DNA of 64,000 nucleotides, taken from assembly GCF_032931615.1 (NCBI RefSeq), contig NZ_CP136759.1:2608501-2672500 (forward strand). The letters run 5' to 3'. This stretch comes from Palleronia sp. LCG004 (GTDB taxonomy: Bacteria; Pseudomonadota; Alphaproteobacteria; Rhodobacterales; Rhodobacteraceae). Shown here one piece after another: positions 17,978-27,510 of the stretch. The notes beneath the pieces are model-generated. The model was not told the DNA's origin. It saw only the letters and a program-made list of their open reading frames with translations, and searched no databases. The translations under genes and the position numbers were made by a program. Numbering within the stretch: the first letter of the stretch is position 1; each line of letters begins with the position of its first letter.

Positions 17978-19351
17978 TTAATTGCTGTTCTGGGAAGTGG
18001 GCAGGTCGGCTGCGGCCTGTTCGGCGTCGAGCCTTGCACGTGCGCTGTCGATCCAGTCGGACATCGCGTCGCGACCCTCCTGCGGTAGATCCTGCAATTC
18101 GGAAAGCGCCGCTTCGAGATCGCCCTCGCCGACACGCGCCTGCGCGCGCGACAGGACCGCGTCCGGGCCGGCACCCTCCCGCTCGTCCAGCGATCTCGCA
18201 CCGGTCTGCGCCCTGAGAAACGCCCCGAACCGGTCGATCGGGCCATCGCCCACAGTCGCGCGCAGCGACGCGTCGAGCGCCTCGCGCGCGGCCGGATCGA
18301 ACCGATCCTGAAGCTCGGCAAGCGTCACGACCCCGTCGGGGGCCGGCGCGGTGATCGCGTTCGGCAGATCCGCATCGCTCGCTTCCCGGTAGGCACCGAC
18401 CGCATCCTGATAGGGGCTTCCGGCATCGATCGCCGCGCGGATCTCGCTCAGCGCGGCCTGCGACGCGATGCGGCGCGCCTCTTCCTGCGCGGCATTCGCG
18501 GCACCGTCGACCTGCTGGCTCAACTCGTCGACGCGCTGTTCGAGCGATGCGACCTGATCCTGCGACCCGCTCTCTATCGCCGAGATCCGTTGCGACAGCT
18601 CGTCGAGCTGGTTTCGCAGATCGTCGGTCGTCTGACCAAGTTGGCCGAGTTGTTCGGGATCGAAGGTCGAGGCGTTTCCGGCAAGGCCCGCCTCGACGCC
18701 GCCGATCCGCTCGTCGAGGGAATCGAGGTTTCCGACCAGCGAGCCAAGGTTCTCGCGCAACTCCGCCAGGCCCGCATCCGACGCGTCGAGCCGTGCGTTC
18801 GATTCGTCGGGTGCCCCGAGCGCGGTCTCGATCTGGTCGATCCGGGATTCGTGCGAGGCGACGATCTGCGCCATCGCCTCCTCGTCCTCGGACGGATTGG
18901 CCCCGAAAAGGCCGAACTCACCGTAATAGGCTGCAAGATAGCCGATCGCGGCCGCCAAAAAGCCTCCGAGGAGGAGCATCGCAACGGATGGCCCTCTGGA
19001 GCTGGCAGCGCCCGCCTGCGTGGCGGAACCGGAATCGGGCTGCACGATGGGTGCGGCACTGGTGGCGGGGTCGGTCGATGCGGTCTGGTCGGTCGTCGCC
19101 CGGTCGTGCCCACGCCTGCCGCCTGCGGTGCCTTCCCGCCCGTCGCCATTCTCGGACGGTGCCTCGGCAGTCGCGGAACTCTCATGCGCCTCGGAGTCCT
19201 CGGACGGAGTTTCGGCGGTCGCTACGGGCTCACGCGTGGTGTCACCCGTCGTCGAGCTTTCGGGCACGTTTGCCGTCTCGTCGGTCTTCGCAGCGGTGGG
19301 TTCGTCCGCCTTGGCCCCGTTGGTCGTGTCGGATTTCCGGTTCTTCGCCAC
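17978..19351 (-). CDS. Mitofilin (Mic60)-like membrane protein
   Basis: This 457-residue protein has a low-complexity, Thr/Glu/Ala-rich N-terminal tail of about 120 residues. A single membrane span follows (around residues 124-146, 'MLLLGGFLAAAIGYLAAYY'), then a long coiled coil (about 160-290, many 'RIDQIE', 'RVDELSQQV' heptads). The C-terminal helical part resembles the mitofilin domain. Alphaproteobacterial Mic60 homologues are typically encoded between hemD and hemY and shape intracytoplasmic membranes, matching this context. The start is a GTG preceded by AAGGAAGG. Older annotations call such genes HemX-like. Confidence 0.82.
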   Translation of the reverse strand: MAKNRKSDTTNGAKADEPTAAKTDETANVPESSTTGDTTREPVATAETPSEDSEAHESSATAEAPSENGDGREGTAGGRRGHDRATTDQTASTDPATSAAPIVQPDSGSATQAGAASSRGPSVAMLLLGGFLAAAIGYLAAYYGEFGLFGANPSEDEEAMAQIVASHESRIDQIETALGAPDESNARLDASDAGLAELRENLGSLVGNLDSLDERIGGVEAGLAGNASTFDPEQLGQLGQTTDDLRNQLDELSQRISAIESGSQDQVASLEQRVDELSQQVDGAANAAQEEARRIASQAALSEIRAAIDAGSPYQDAVGAYREASDADLPNAITAPAPDGVVTLAELQDRFDPAAREALDASLRATVGDGPIDRFGAFLRAQTGARSLDEREGAGPDAVLSRAQARVGEGDLEAALSELQDLPQEGRDAMSDWIDSARARLDAEQAAADLPTSQNSN

Positions 19352-19417
19352 GTCTGCCCCACCTTCCTTGCGCCCGCATGCGGGCCATCGCCCTGATCAT
19401 TCAATCATTCACGAAGC

Positions 19418-20119
19418 CTAGCGTTCCGTCTCCACCGCAACAAGTGCCGCGAGGACCTGCAGCATCGCCTCCGCATCGGGTCGGGGCGCAATATGGACCG
19501 TTCCGCCGAAAGGCCAAGCCTCGGCCACGGCCTCGCTCATCGCGACGACGGCCGTCGATGCGGGCGGCGGTGCCACAAGATCGTGCGCCACCAGTCGCGC
19601 CGATCTCGGCGAAAAGAGCGGCAGGAGAGCATGACCGTCGGCGATGCGGCTGCGGGCGGCCAGGCTCAAGGACCTTGCGATCTGGTCGTAGACTACGCGG
19701 CTCTCCGCCTGCAGACCGCGCTGCCGCAGGGCCCGGGCCACATCACGCGTCACGTGGCGACCGTGAAGATGGACGACCGGACCCCTTTCCTGTGCGGCGA
19801 TAGCCTCCAGAAGGGCATCGGCTGTACCGGGGACGAATGTTTCGCGTACGAACCCTTCCGCATCCGCAAGGCGGGCGGTGCGCGGCCCGACCGTCCAGAC
19901 GCGCCGCCCCCGAAGGCCGAGCGCGGCGGCACGGCGCACCCCCTGCTCGGATGTCAGGACGAGCGTCCCTTCGGGAATGTCGGGGGGCGTCACATCGACG
20001 ATCCTGAGGATCGGCGAGAAGATCACGGGGCCCGCGATGCCCAGCGCCCGCGCGCCGAACGCCAGACGCCGCGCGGCATCGATCGGTCGCGTGAGGATGA
20101 GCGCGTGACGCGCGATGAT
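19418..20119 (-). CDS. hemD: Uroporphyrinogen-III synthase (start codon anomalous)
   Basis: HemD cyclises hydroxymethylbilane to uroporphyrinogen III. The frame has the family N-terminus '[15 protein letters not shown]', a '[13 protein letters not shown]' block, 'VGPRTARLA', and the C-terminal '[14 protein letters not shown]' block. The conserved 'LTRP' motif lies upstream of the first GTG in frame (20026), so translation must begin earlier. Yet from the preceding in-frame stop to 'LTRP' there is no ATG, GTG or TTG. The best ribosome-binding site (GGGAGG) stands before an ATG at 20123 that is one base out of frame. I list the frame from an ATC at 20119, six bases after GGAGG. Removing one base just after the 20123 ATG would give [13 protein letters not shown], so a sequencing error or frameshift is likely. 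Confidence 0.75.
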   Translation of the reverse strand: MIARHALILTRPIDAARRLAFGARALGIAGPVIFSPILRIVDVTPPDIPEGTLVLTSEQGVRRAAALGLRGRRVWTVGPRTARLADAEGFVRETFVPGTADALLEAIAAQERGPVVHLHGRHVTRDVARALRQRGLQAESRVVYDQIARSLSLAARSRIADGHALLPLFSPRSARLVAHDLVAPPPASTAVVAMSEAVAEAWPFGGTVHIAPRPDAEAMLQVLAALVAVETER

Positions 20120-20203
20120 CCATCGCCTCCCTGGCGGAATTGTGGACGGTGCCGCCCGCGAGTGCTACGCCGCGACGGCATCTCTTCGCAACAGAAAGAC
20201 GGC

Positions 20204-21283
20204 ATGGACGGCACGCTCACCATTCTCGGGATCGAGAGCAGCTGCGACGATACCGGCGCGGCCGTGTTGCGTCACGCCCCGGGCGAACGCGGCCTGATCC
20301 TGTCGAACGTCGTGGCGAGCCAGACCGCGCTGCATCGCGATTACGGGGGCGTCGTGCCCGAGATCGCCGCGCGGGCGCATGTCGAAAAGCTCGACATCGT
20401 GACGGTGGAGGCCCTGCGGCAGGCGGGTCTCGGCCTCGATGCGATCGACGGGATCGCGGTGACGTCCGGGCCGGGTCTTATCGGCGGGGTGATGGCGGGC
20501 GTCATGTTCGCAAAGGGGCTCGCCGTGGCGCGGGGCTTGCCGCTTCTGGGGGTGAACCACCTCGCGGGCCATGCCCTGACGCCCCGGCTGACCGACGATC
20601 CGGGCTTTCCCTATCTCATGCTGCTCGTCTCGGGCGGGCATTGCCAGTTCCTGCGTGTCGAGGGGCCCGACAGCTTCGCACGGCTGGGCGGGACGATCGA
20701 CGACGCGCCCGGAGAGGCGTTCGACAAGGTGGCGCAGGCATTGTCCCTGCCCCAGCCGGGCGGGCCGAGCGTCGAGCGATGCGCATTTGACGGCGCGCCC
20801 TGCATCCCCCTTCCCCGGCCGCTTCTCGATCGGGAGGGGTGCGACATGTCCTTCTCGGGGCTGAAGACGGCCGTGCTGCGCGCCCGCGACGCCGCGCTCC
20901 AAGACGGTGCCCTGCCGCGCCAGGCGCGTGCCGATCTCTGCGCTTCGTTTCAGGCCGCAATGGCCGCGATCCTGTCCGAGAAGGCCCGGCGCGCGATTGC
21001 CCTCGCCGGCCCCGTGACCACGCTCGCCGTGGCGGGCGGTGTCGCAGCCAACACCGCGATCCGCGCCGGCCTCGATGGCGTCGCGAAAGCGGCCGGTCTG
21101 CCCTTTGTGGCCCCTCCGCTCTCGCTTTGCACCGACAATGCGGCGATGATCGCCTGGGCCGGGATCGAGCGGTTCCGAATGGGCCATCGCGACGGCATGG
21201 ATCTCGCCGCTCGACCGCGCTGGCCGCTCGACCCGGACGCCGCGCCGATGCTCGGCAGCGGACGCAAGGGAGCGAAGGCATGA
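20204..21283 (+). CDS. tsaD: tRNA N6-threonylcarbamoyladenosine transferase TsaD
   Basis: This 359-residue TsaD (Gcp/YgjD) transfers the threonylcarbamoyl group to A37 of ANN-reading tRNAs, working with TsaB, TsaC and TsaE. '[13 protein letters not shown]' is the ASKHA-fold phosphate loop and 'HLAGHALT' holds the metal-binding His pair. '[10 protein letters not shown]' and '[12 protein letters not shown]' are family blocks. The ATG at 20204 fits the family N-terminus; the longer in-frame extension belongs to the divergent hemD region. The 3' end overlaps the EVE-domain gene by four bases. TsaE of the same pathway is at 31.3 kb. Confidence 0.96.
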   Translation: MDGTLTILGIESSCDDTGAAVLRHAPGERGLILSNVVASQTALHRDYGGVVPEIAARAHVEKLDIVTVEALRQAGLGLDAIDGIAVTSGPGLIGGVMAGVMFAKGLAVARGLPLLGVNHLAGHALTPRLTDDPGFPYLMLLVSGGHCQFLRVEGPDSFARLGGTIDDAPGEAFDKVAQALSLPQPGGPSVERCAFDGAPCIPLPRPLLDREGCDMSFSGLKTAVLRARDAALQDGALPRQARADLCASFQAAMAAILSEKARRAIALAGPVTTLAVAGGVAANTAIRAGLDGVAKAAGLPFVAPPLSLCTDNAAMIAWAGIERFRMGHRDGMDLAARPRWPLDPDAAPMLGSGRKGAKA

Positions 21284-21717
21284 GATACTGGCTTTTCAAA
21301 TCCGAACCGTCGGACTGGTCCTGGGACGATCAGGTCGCGAAGGGCGATCGGGCCGAGGAATGGACCGGCGTGCGGAATTATCAGGCGCGCAACATGATGC
21401 GCGAGATGGAGATGGGCGATCTGGGCTTCTTCTACCATTCGCAGAAGGAACGCGCGATCGTCGGCATCGTGGAGGTGACGCAGGCCGCGCATCCCGACCC
21501 GAGCGCAGGCGACGACGACAGGTGGGACTGCGTGAGCGTCCGCGCGGTGAGGTCCCTGCCCCGGCCCGTCACGCTCGATCAGGTGAAGGCCGATGCGCGG
21601 CTCGCGGAAATGGCCCTCGTCCGCGCACCCCGCCTGTCGGTGCAACCGGTCGATGCCGAAGCCTGGCGCGCGATCCTCGAACTCGGCGGGCTCGACGGTG
21701 GCGATCATTTCTCCTGA
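21280..21717 (+). CDS. EVE-domain protein
   Basis: This 145-residue protein consists of one EVE domain, a PUA-like fold thought to bind modified nucleobases. The hallmark '[16 protein letters not shown]' start, '[13 protein letters not shown]' and '[21 protein letters not shown]' are all present. It is translationally coupled to tsaD (ATGA) and overlaps the convergent membrane-protein gene by 13 bases. Its cellular role is unknown. Coupling to a tRNA-modification gene hints at RNA, but EVE proteins are also linked to DNA-modification defence. Confidence 0.9.
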   Translation: MRYWLFKSEPSDWSWDDQVAKGDRAEEWTGVRNYQARNMMREMEMGDLGFFYHSQKERAIVGIVEVTQAAHPDPSAGDDDRWDCVSVRAVRSLPRPVTLDQVKADARLAEMALVRAPRLSVQPVDAEAWRAILELGGLDGGDHFS

Positions 21718-22682
21718 AGGGCGTCCAGAGCCTCGGGTTTCAGCACGCGCAGCACGGTCCATCCGATCAGGCCCAGCGCAAGCGTGAGTGCCGCCGCCGC
21801 GGCCATCGTGTTCAGCCGCTCGAAGGCGAGCGTGTCCATGTCGGTGACCAGCGCCAGGATCTCGAGCACCGAGATCGTCAGCAGCGCCGTGAAGAACGTG
21901 TAGTTCCATGGCAGCGTCCGGAAGGCCAGCGGAAGCGCCAATATGCCCAACGCAGCCGTGAGCCAGGCCGCCTCGGAGATCCAGGCGATGGCCAGCGCCA
22001 GAGCTGTCCCGAGGATCGTGCCGAGCGTCCGCTTCATCGTGCGCGAAAAGAGCCGTCCGTGCGGCGGAATGCACAGCACGACGAATGTCAGCGGAAACCA
22101 GAAGCCGTGATTGCCGAAGAAGCGGTTGCCGACATAGACCGATGCGGCGAGGCCGAATGCCAGGATCGTACCGAAGACGAGGGCGTATTCTTCGCTTTCC
22201 CCGTCTTCTTCGCCCGTCGTGCGGGTCTCGCCGAAGATCTTGGTGACGGCGAGCGCCCATACCATCGCGAGGAGGAAGATCGCGAAGAGCAGCGGTTTCT
22301 CGTCCGACGGGAGGATCGGCGAGGTGAAGACCGTCCACGTGATGAGAGCGCGCAATGCCGGCCGTGCGACGCCGTGATGCCCGCAGATTCCTGTCATGAT
22401 CCCCAGAACGGGTGCCACGATCAACGCCATGTCGGGCGCGCCGAGGCTGAGAAGACCCGCGAGCCCCAGGATCAGCGTGACGAGCGTCGCGTGCAGGACG
22501 CCTTCGTCCTTGGCCGCCAGATGGGCGGGAAGTGCCGCGATGAAGGCGATCGCCCCCATCCTGCCGTAGATCGCGACGCCGATCGCGGGCGGAGCCGCCA
22601 CGGCCAGCGTCGTCACGGCGACCGAGCGCCAGGGCATCGGATCACCGCCTTCGAACAACCATTCCTTCACTCGTCCCATCAT
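21705..22682 (-). CDS. FUSC/DUF2955-like inner-membrane protein
   Basis: This 325-residue protein is mostly hydrophobic, with about ten predicted membrane spans in two repeats. An acidic cytoplasmic loop near residues 155-168 ('GETRTTGEEDGESEEY') separates the halves. The arrangement and the 'LTFVVLCIPPHGRLFSRTMKRTLGTILGT' segment (in part) resemble FUSC/YccS-type aromatic-acid efflux proteins. Those usually have a large soluble domain that is absent here. Function unproven. Two adjacent ATG codons (22682, 22679) could start it. The 3' end overlaps the EVE gene. Confidence 0.65.
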   Translation of the reverse strand: MMGRVKEWLFEGGDPMPWRSVAVTTLAVAAPPAIGVAIYGRMGAIAFIAALPAHLAAKDEGVLHATLVTLILGLAGLLSLGAPDMALIVAPVLGIMTGICGHHGVARPALRALITWTVFTSPILPSDEKPLLFAIFLLAMVWALAVTKIFGETRTTGEEDGESEEYALVFGTILAFGLAASVYVGNRFFGNHGFWFPLTFVVLCIPPHGRLFSRTMKRTLGTILGTALALAIAWISEAAWLTAALGILALPLAFRTLPWNYTFFTALLTISVLEILALVTDMDTLAFERLNTMAAAAALTLALGLIGWTVLRVLKPEALDALQEK

Positions 22683-22741
22683 GTCCCGCCCGCCTGACCC
22701 CCGGTGGATCTAGCCCATACGCGGGATCGGCCAAACCGGGC

Positions 22742-23083
22742 TCAGTTATAGACCTCTTCCCGGCCGAACCGCTTGGTAAGCATGTAGTAGATCACGGCAC
22801 GGTACTTGCGGGGATTTTCGCGCCCGTAGGTCCGGATCGCCTCCTGGATCGCTCCCATCAGGCTCTCGCTGTCCTCGAGGCCCAGCTTGCCCATGAGAAA
22901 GCTCTCGCGCACGCGGTTGAGTTCCTCCGTATCGGAAGAGGATACGACCGCCGCATCGTCGTCGTAGATCGACGGGCCGCACCCGGCGGTGACCTTGGCG
23001 AGCAGATCCAAGTCGGGCTCCATCCCGCACCTGTCGCGCAGATCGGCCGCGTATGTCTCGATGAGTTCTTCCTGCCGTCCCAT
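22742..23083 (-). CDS. DUF2853 family protein
   Basis: This 113-residue, acidic, probably helical cytoplasmic protein matches the DUF2853 family, whose members are short and of unknown function. Features are 'LAKVTAGCGPSIYDDDAAVVSSSD' (in part), 'ELNRVRESFLMGKLGL' and 'YRAVIYYMLTKRF'. The ATG at 23083 has AGAGGAG upstream. An open extension to 23227 lacks both homology and a ribosome-binding site. It is divergent from the Usp gene across a 221-bp gap in which I see no clear operator. Confidence 0.8.
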   Translation of the reverse strand: MGRQEELIETYAADLRDRCGMEPDLDLLAKVTAGCGPSIYDDDAAVVSSSDTEELNRVRESFLMGKLGLEDSESLMGAIQEAIRTYGRENPRKYRAVIYYMLTKRFGREEVYN

Positions 23084-23304
23084 TCGGCGCTCTCCTCTTT
23101 CGTTCGTATGGGGTCCGAACGTCCACAGGATGCGACGGGTCCGGGCACACGCGCTGTTTTCGCCACGGATCCCGGCACCAAACGCACAATTCCGCGGCGA
23201 ATGCGATGTTTTCTCGCTTTCCGACAATTTTCTGCAAACCTGAGTCCGGAACGATCCACATGGGAGAAACGGATTCCGATCACGCCAGCCACGGAGGCAG
23301 CTTC

Positions 23305-23742
23305 ATGACCCGAAAGACTTACGTCGTCGCCTACGAGGGCGACGCGGACGGCACCAGGGTGCTCGACTATGCCATAAGCCAGGCCGCCCAGACCGGCGCG
23401 CGGCTCAACATCGTCCATATCCTCGAATGGTCGCCCTACCGCTTCCTCACCAAGGAAGAGGTCGAGGAGCGGCACGTGAGACGCTCCGAGGAGCTCGCCC
23501 GTGCAAGCGACGCGTTGATGGAGCCTGCGCTCGAGAAGGCCCGCGCCGCGGGGGTCGAGGCAATCGGCACCGTCAAGTTCGGCTCGGTCGTGCCGCTCGT
23601 CGCGGCGACGGTAACCGATAGCGGTGCCGAACTCGTCTTCGTCGGACGATCGGGCGCGCACAATTTCGGCGCGCGGATCTTCGGCTCCGTTCCGCTGGGT
23701 CTGGCGCAGATCGCCACCGTCCCGACCGTCATCGTGCCGTGA
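23305..23742 (+). CDS. Universal stress protein (UspA family)
   Basis: This 145-residue single-domain Usp starts 'MTRKTYVVAYEGDADG' and ends with the ATP-type motif 'VGRSGAHNFGARIFGSVPLGLAQIATVPTVIV' (in part), the G-x2-G-x9-G(S) pattern of nucleotide-binding Usps. The start has GGAGG upstream. The symporter gene follows after 11 bases, so the two may be co-transcribed; Usp genes often accompany transporters. The role is probably stress- or energy-responsive, but the target is unknown. Confidence 0.9.
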   Translation: MTRKTYVVAYEGDADGTRVLDYAISQAAQTGARLNIVHILEWSPYRFLTKEEVEERHVRRSEELARASDALMEPALEKARAAGVEAIGTVKFGSVVPLVAATVTDSGAELVFVGRSGAHNFGARIFGSVPLGLAQIATVPTVIVP

Positions 23743-23753
23743 AAGGAATGTCC

Positions 23754-25337
23754 ATGAACCGCATTTCCCAACTGGCCGCGACCGGCCTTGCCGCCGCGCT
23801 TCTCGCCCGGCCCGCCGTCGCGCAATCCTCCCTCGACGAGACGATCAACACGATCTTCGCCGACTATACCGGCTGGTACGTCTCGATCATCTTCGCGGAC
23901 CTGCCGGGCACCAACTTCTCGTGGATCGCGCTCTGGCTCGTCGTCGGGGCGGTGATCTTCACGTTCTATTTCGGCTTCATCCAGTTCAAGGGCTTCATGC
24001 ACTCGATCCGGCTGGTGAAAGGCGATTACTCCGACCCCGACGACGCGGGCGAGGTCAGCCATTTCCAGGCGCTCGCCACGGCGCTGTCGGGAACGGTGGG
24101 GCTCGGCAATATCGCTGGCGTGGCGGTCGCGGTCGGGATCGGCGGCCCCGGTGCCACGTTCTGGATGGTGGTCGCGGGCCTCTTCGGGATGGCCACGAAG
24201 TTCACCGAATGCACGCTCGGGGTGAAATACCGCAACGAATACGGCGACGGCACCGTGTCGGGCGGGCCGATGTACTACATGACCAAGGGGTTCAAGGAAC
24301 GCGGGATTCCGGGCGGCAAGGCCTTCGCCATGGTCTTCTGCGTCTTCACGATCCTGACCGCGGTCGGTGCCGGCAACATGTTCCAGGCGAACCAGGCTCA
24401 TGCGCAGCTTTCGGGCGTGCTCGGCGGCTATCCCGGCTGGATCACGGGCGTGGTCCTCGCGCTCATCGTCTTCGCGGTGATCGTCGGCGGGCTCAAGTCC
24501 ATCGCGCGCGTGACCGAAAAGGTCGTCCCCTTCATGGGGATCTTCTACGTGCTCGTCTCGCTCGTGATCCTGCTGAGGAACTACGACGAGATCCTCTGGG
24601 CCTTCGGGCAGATCTTCGAAGGGGCGTTTACCGGCCTCGGCGTTGCGGGCGGGTTTACGGGCGCGCTGATCCAGGGCTTCCGCCGCGCGGCCTTCTCGAA
24701 CGAGGCGGGCGTCGGATCCGCCGCGATCGCGCATTCGGCCGTCCGCACGAAGGAACCCGTGACCGAGGGCTACGTGGCCCTTCTCGAGCCCTTCATCGAC
24801 ACGGTGGTGATCTGCACGATGACCGCGCTCGTCATCGTCATCACGGGCGTGCTGCAGCTCGACCCCGAAACCGGGCTCTATGCCTGGAACGCCGAAGCCG
24901 GACGGATCGCGACCGAAGGCGGCGTGCAGGGAGTCGAGCTGACCTCGGCCGCCTATGCGGAGGCCTTCTCGTGGTTCCCGCCGCTCCTCGCGATCTCGGT
25001 CGTGCTGTTCGCGTTCTCGACGATGCTGTCATGGAGCTATTACGGAATGAAGGCCGTCACCTATCTCTTCGGCGAGGGTAAGGTGCAGGAGCTTGCCTAC
25101 AAGACGATCTTCTGCCTCTTCATCATCATCGGCTCCGCCGCGAGCCTGCAGCCAGTGATCGATTTCTCCGACGCGATGCTGTTCTCGATGGCGATCGTCA
25201 ACATCATCGCGCTCTACATCCTGATGCCGATCGTCCGGCGCGAGCTCGACGGTTACGTCAAGCGGCTCCGTTCGGGCGAGATCAAGAAGTACACCGGAAG
25301 CGACAAGGCCAAGCCGGGCGTGACGCCCGGAGAATGA
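23754..25337 (+). CDS. Sodium:alanine symporter family (AGCS) transporter
   Basis: This 527-residue inner-membrane carrier of the alanine or glycine:cation symporter family has about ten or eleven spans. The N-terminus is signal-like ('MNRISQLAATGLAAALLARP'). 'GTVGLGNIAGVAVAVGIGGPGATFWM' is the core motif region and 'RAAFSNEAGVGSAAIAHSA' the second conserved block. It likely imports a small neutral amino acid with Na+. The start at 23754 is best supported (AAAGGA eight bases upstream); ATG at 23748 and GTG at 23739 are alternatives. Confidence 0.92.
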   Translation: MNRISQLAATGLAAALLARPAVAQSSLDETINTIFADYTGWYVSIIFADLPGTNFSWIALWLVVGAVIFTFYFGFIQFKGFMHSIRLVKGDYSDPDDAGEVSHFQALATALSGTVGLGNIAGVAVAVGIGGPGATFWMVVAGLFGMATKFTECTLGVKYRNEYGDGTVSGGPMYYMTKGFKERGIPGGKAFAMVFCVFTILTAVGAGNMFQANQAHAQLSGVLGGYPGWITGVVLALIVFAVIVGGLKSIARVTEKVVPFMGIFYVLVSLVILLRNYDEILWAFGQIFEGAFTGLGVAGGFTGALIQGFRRAAFSNEAGVGSAAIAHSAVRTKEPVTEGYVALLEPFIDTVVICTMTALVIVITGVLQLDPETGLYAWNAEAGRIATEGGVQGVELTSAAYAEAFSWFPPLLAISVVLFAFSTMLSWSYYGMKAVTYLFGEGKVQELAYKTIFCLFIIIGSAASLQPVIDFSDAMLFSMAIVNIIALYILMPIVRRELDGYVKRLRSGEIKKYTGSDKAKPGVTPGE

Positions 25338-25344
25338 AGGCATG

Positions 25345-25369
25345 GGGGCCGCGTCGATCGCGCGGCCCC
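25345..25369. terminator. Hairpin between convergent symporter and ahcY genes
   Basis: A 9-bp perfect stem (GGGGCCGCG with CGCGGCCCC, loop TCGATCG) fills the 38-bp gap between two convergent stop codons. No strong T-run is present on either strand. Position makes it the likely shared terminator. Confidence 0.6.
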
Positions 25370-25375
25370 GACACC

Positions 25376-26767
25376 TCAATAGCGGTAATGCTCGGGCTTG
25401 AACGGACCCTCGGGCGTGACGCCGATATAGGCGGCCTGCTCGGCATTCAGTTCGGTCAGCTTCGCACCGATCCGGCCCAGATGCAGCCGCGCGACCTTTT
25501 CATCCAAATGCTTGGGCAGGATGTAGACGTCGTTCTCGTATTGCTCGCCATTCTTCCATAACTCGATCTGCGCGAGGACCTGGTTGGTGAACGAGGCCGA
25601 CATGACGAAGGACGGATGACCCGTCGCGTTGCCGAGGTTCAGAAGGCGCCCTTCGGAAAGCAGGATGATGCGATGCCCCGACGGCATCTCGATCATGTCC
25701 ACCTGCTCCTTGATGTTGGTCCACTTGTGGTTCCTGAGGTTCGCAACCTGGATCTCGTTGTCGAAATGGCCGATATTCCCGACGATCGCCATGTCCTTCA
25801 TCTCGCGCATGTGCTCGATGCGGATGACGTCGCGGTTGCCGGTCGTCGTGACGAAGATATCCGCGCTCGAGACGACATCCTCCAGCAGGACCACCTCGAA
25901 CCCGTCCATCGCGGCCTGAAGCGCGCAGATCGGATCGACCTCGGTCACCTTCACGCGCGCGCCCGCACCGCGCAGGCTCGCCGCCGATCCCTTGCCCACG
26001 TCGCCATAGCCCATCACGACCGCGACCTTGCCGGCCATCATGGTGTCGGTCGCGCGACGGATACCGTCGACGAGGCTTTCCTTGCAGCCGTACTTGTTGT
26101 CGAATTTCGACTTGGTGACGGAATCGTTCACGTTGATCGCCGGGAAGGGAAGCTGCCCCTTGCGCTTGAGATCGTAGAGACGATGCACGCCGGTCGTCGT
26201 CTCCTCGCTCACGCCCTTGATCTGGTCGCGCATCTTCGTGAACCAGCCGGGCGATTGCTCCATCCGCTTGCGGATCTGTGCGAAGACGGCCTCTTCCTCT
26301 TCCGAGGTCGGAACGTCGATGAGGCCTGTCTCGCCCGCCTCGACGCGCGCACCGAGCAGCACATAAAGCGTCGCGTCGCCACCATCGTCGAGGATGAGGT
26401 TCGGGCCGTCCTCGAACTGGAACGACCGGTCGAGATAATCCCAGTGTTCGACCAGCGACTGCCCCTTGACCGCGAAGACGGGCGTGCCGCCCTTGGCGAT
26501 CGCGGCGGCGGCATGGTCCTGCGTCGAGAAGATGTTGCACGAGGCCCAGCGCACGTCGGCACCCAGATCGACGAGCGTTTCGATCAGGACGGCCGTCTGG
26601 ATCGTCATGTGAAGCGATCCGACGATGCGCGCACCCGCAAGGGGTTTCTCCTGGCCGTATTCCTCGCGCAGGGCCATGAGGCCCGGCATCTCGGTCTCGG
26701 CGATATCGAGTTCCTTGCGGCCGTATTCCGCCAGCTCGATGTCCTTGACGACGTAATCCTGAGCCAT
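25376..26767 (-). CDS. ahcY: Adenosylhomocysteinase (SAH hydrolase)
   Basis: This 463-residue cytoplasmic NAD enzyme splits S-adenosylhomocysteine into adenosine and homocysteine, relieving product inhibition of methyltransferases. '[16 protein letters not shown]' and '[17 protein letters not shown]' bind substrate and '[13 protein letters not shown]' holds the catalytic Lys/Asp region. '[20 protein letters not shown]' is the NAD-binding glycine motif, and the C-terminus ends '...KPEHYRY', the Tyr of the family. The length matches the bacterial form with its insertion. The start at 26767 fits homologues; the upstream extension does not. The 131-bp leader shows no riboswitch I can fold by eye. 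Confidence 0.97.
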   Translation of the reverse strand: MAQDYVVKDIELAEYGRKELDIAETEMPGLMALREEYGQEKPLAGARIVGSLHMTIQTAVLIETLVDLGADVRWASCNIFSTQDHAAAAIAKGGTPVFAVKGQSLVEHWDYLDRSFQFEDGPNLILDDGGDATLYVLLGARVEAGETGLIDVPTSEEEEAVFAQIRKRMEQSPGWFTKMRDQIKGVSEETTTGVHRLYDLKRKGQLPFPAINVNDSVTKSKFDNKYGCKESLVDGIRRATDTMMAGKVAVVMGYGDVGKGSAASLRGAGARVKVTEVDPICALQAAMDGFEVVLLEDVVSSADIFVTTTGNRDVIRIEHMREMKDMAIVGNIGHFDNEIQVANLRNHKWTNIKEQVDMIEMPSGHRIILLSEGRLLNLGNATGHPSFVMSASFTNQVLAQIELWKNGEQYENDVYILPKHLDEKVARLHLGRIGAKLTELNAEQAAYIGVTPEGPFKPEHYRY

Positions 26768-26898
26768 GACGGCCGCTCCCCATGCTTGGAAATCGGCTAG
26801 GCGATACCACTCGCCCGCCCGACACACAACGGATCCGGCCCGCTTGACGCATCGCCCGCGATGGCGAAGAAGGGGCCCCTGACCCCGCAACGGCACGG

Positions 26899-27498
26899 AT
26901 GACGAGGATGGCACAGCCCCGCGCCTGGCAACGGATGCTCTCGGGCCGCAGGCTCGACCTCCTCGATCCGACGCCCGTGGATATCGAGATCGACGACATC
27001 GCGCATGGCTTGGCCTTCGTGGCGCGCTGGAACGGCCAGACGCGGGGCGATTTCGCCTATTCGGTGGCCGAGCATTCGCTGCTGGTCGAGACGATCTACA
27101 CCCGCATGGTCGCGCGCCCCGATCCGCGCTGGCAGCTTGCCGCGCTGCTCCACGATGCGCCGGAATACGTCATCGGCGACATGATCTCTCCGGTGAAGGC
27201 GGCGGTCGGTCCTGAATACAAGGCGCTCGACGATCGGCTGGGTGCGGTCGTCCATGTCCGGTTCGGCCTGCCCGCGACGCTTCCGCAGGCCGTGAAACGC
27301 AAGATCAAGGCCGCCGATCGCATCAGCGCCTGGCTGGAAGCGGTCGAGATCGCGGGCTTCACCGAGGACGAGGCGACACGCTTCTTCGGCCGTCCCGATT
27401 CCGCGCTCACCCGCGACCTGTCGATCGTCCTGCGCCCGCCGGTGGAGGTCCGGGCCGAATTCACCGCTCGTCACTCCGCGCTCCTGCGACGGTTCTGA
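26899..27498 (+). CDS. HD-domain phosphohydrolase (YfbR-like)
   Basis: This 199-residue protein has an HD metal-binding domain: '[10 protein letters not shown]' gives the first His, '[15 protein letters not shown]' the His-Asp pair, and '[12 protein letters not shown]' the last Asp. Members such as YfbR are 5'-deoxynucleotidases, but many alphaproteobacterial ones are only predicted hydrolases. Two ATGs (26899, 26908) are possible. It is divergent from ahcY and convergent with regA, 12 bases away. Confidence 0.85.
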   Translation: MTRMAQPRAWQRMLSGRRLDLLDPTPVDIEIDDIAHGLAFVARWNGQTRGDFAYSVAEHSLLVETIYTRMVARPDPRWQLAALLHDAPEYVIGDMISPVKAAVGPEYKALDDRLGAVVHVRFGLPATLPQAVKRKIKAADRISAWLEAVEIAGFTEDEATRFFGRPDSALTRDLSIVLRPPVEVRAEFTARHSALLRRF

Positions 27499-27510
27499 AC
27501 CGGTCCCGGC

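Noticed and set aside
26768..26898. Possible SAH or SAM riboswitch in the ahcY leader
   Set aside because: I could not find a convincing conserved stem or core in the 131-bp gap between ahcY and the HD gene.
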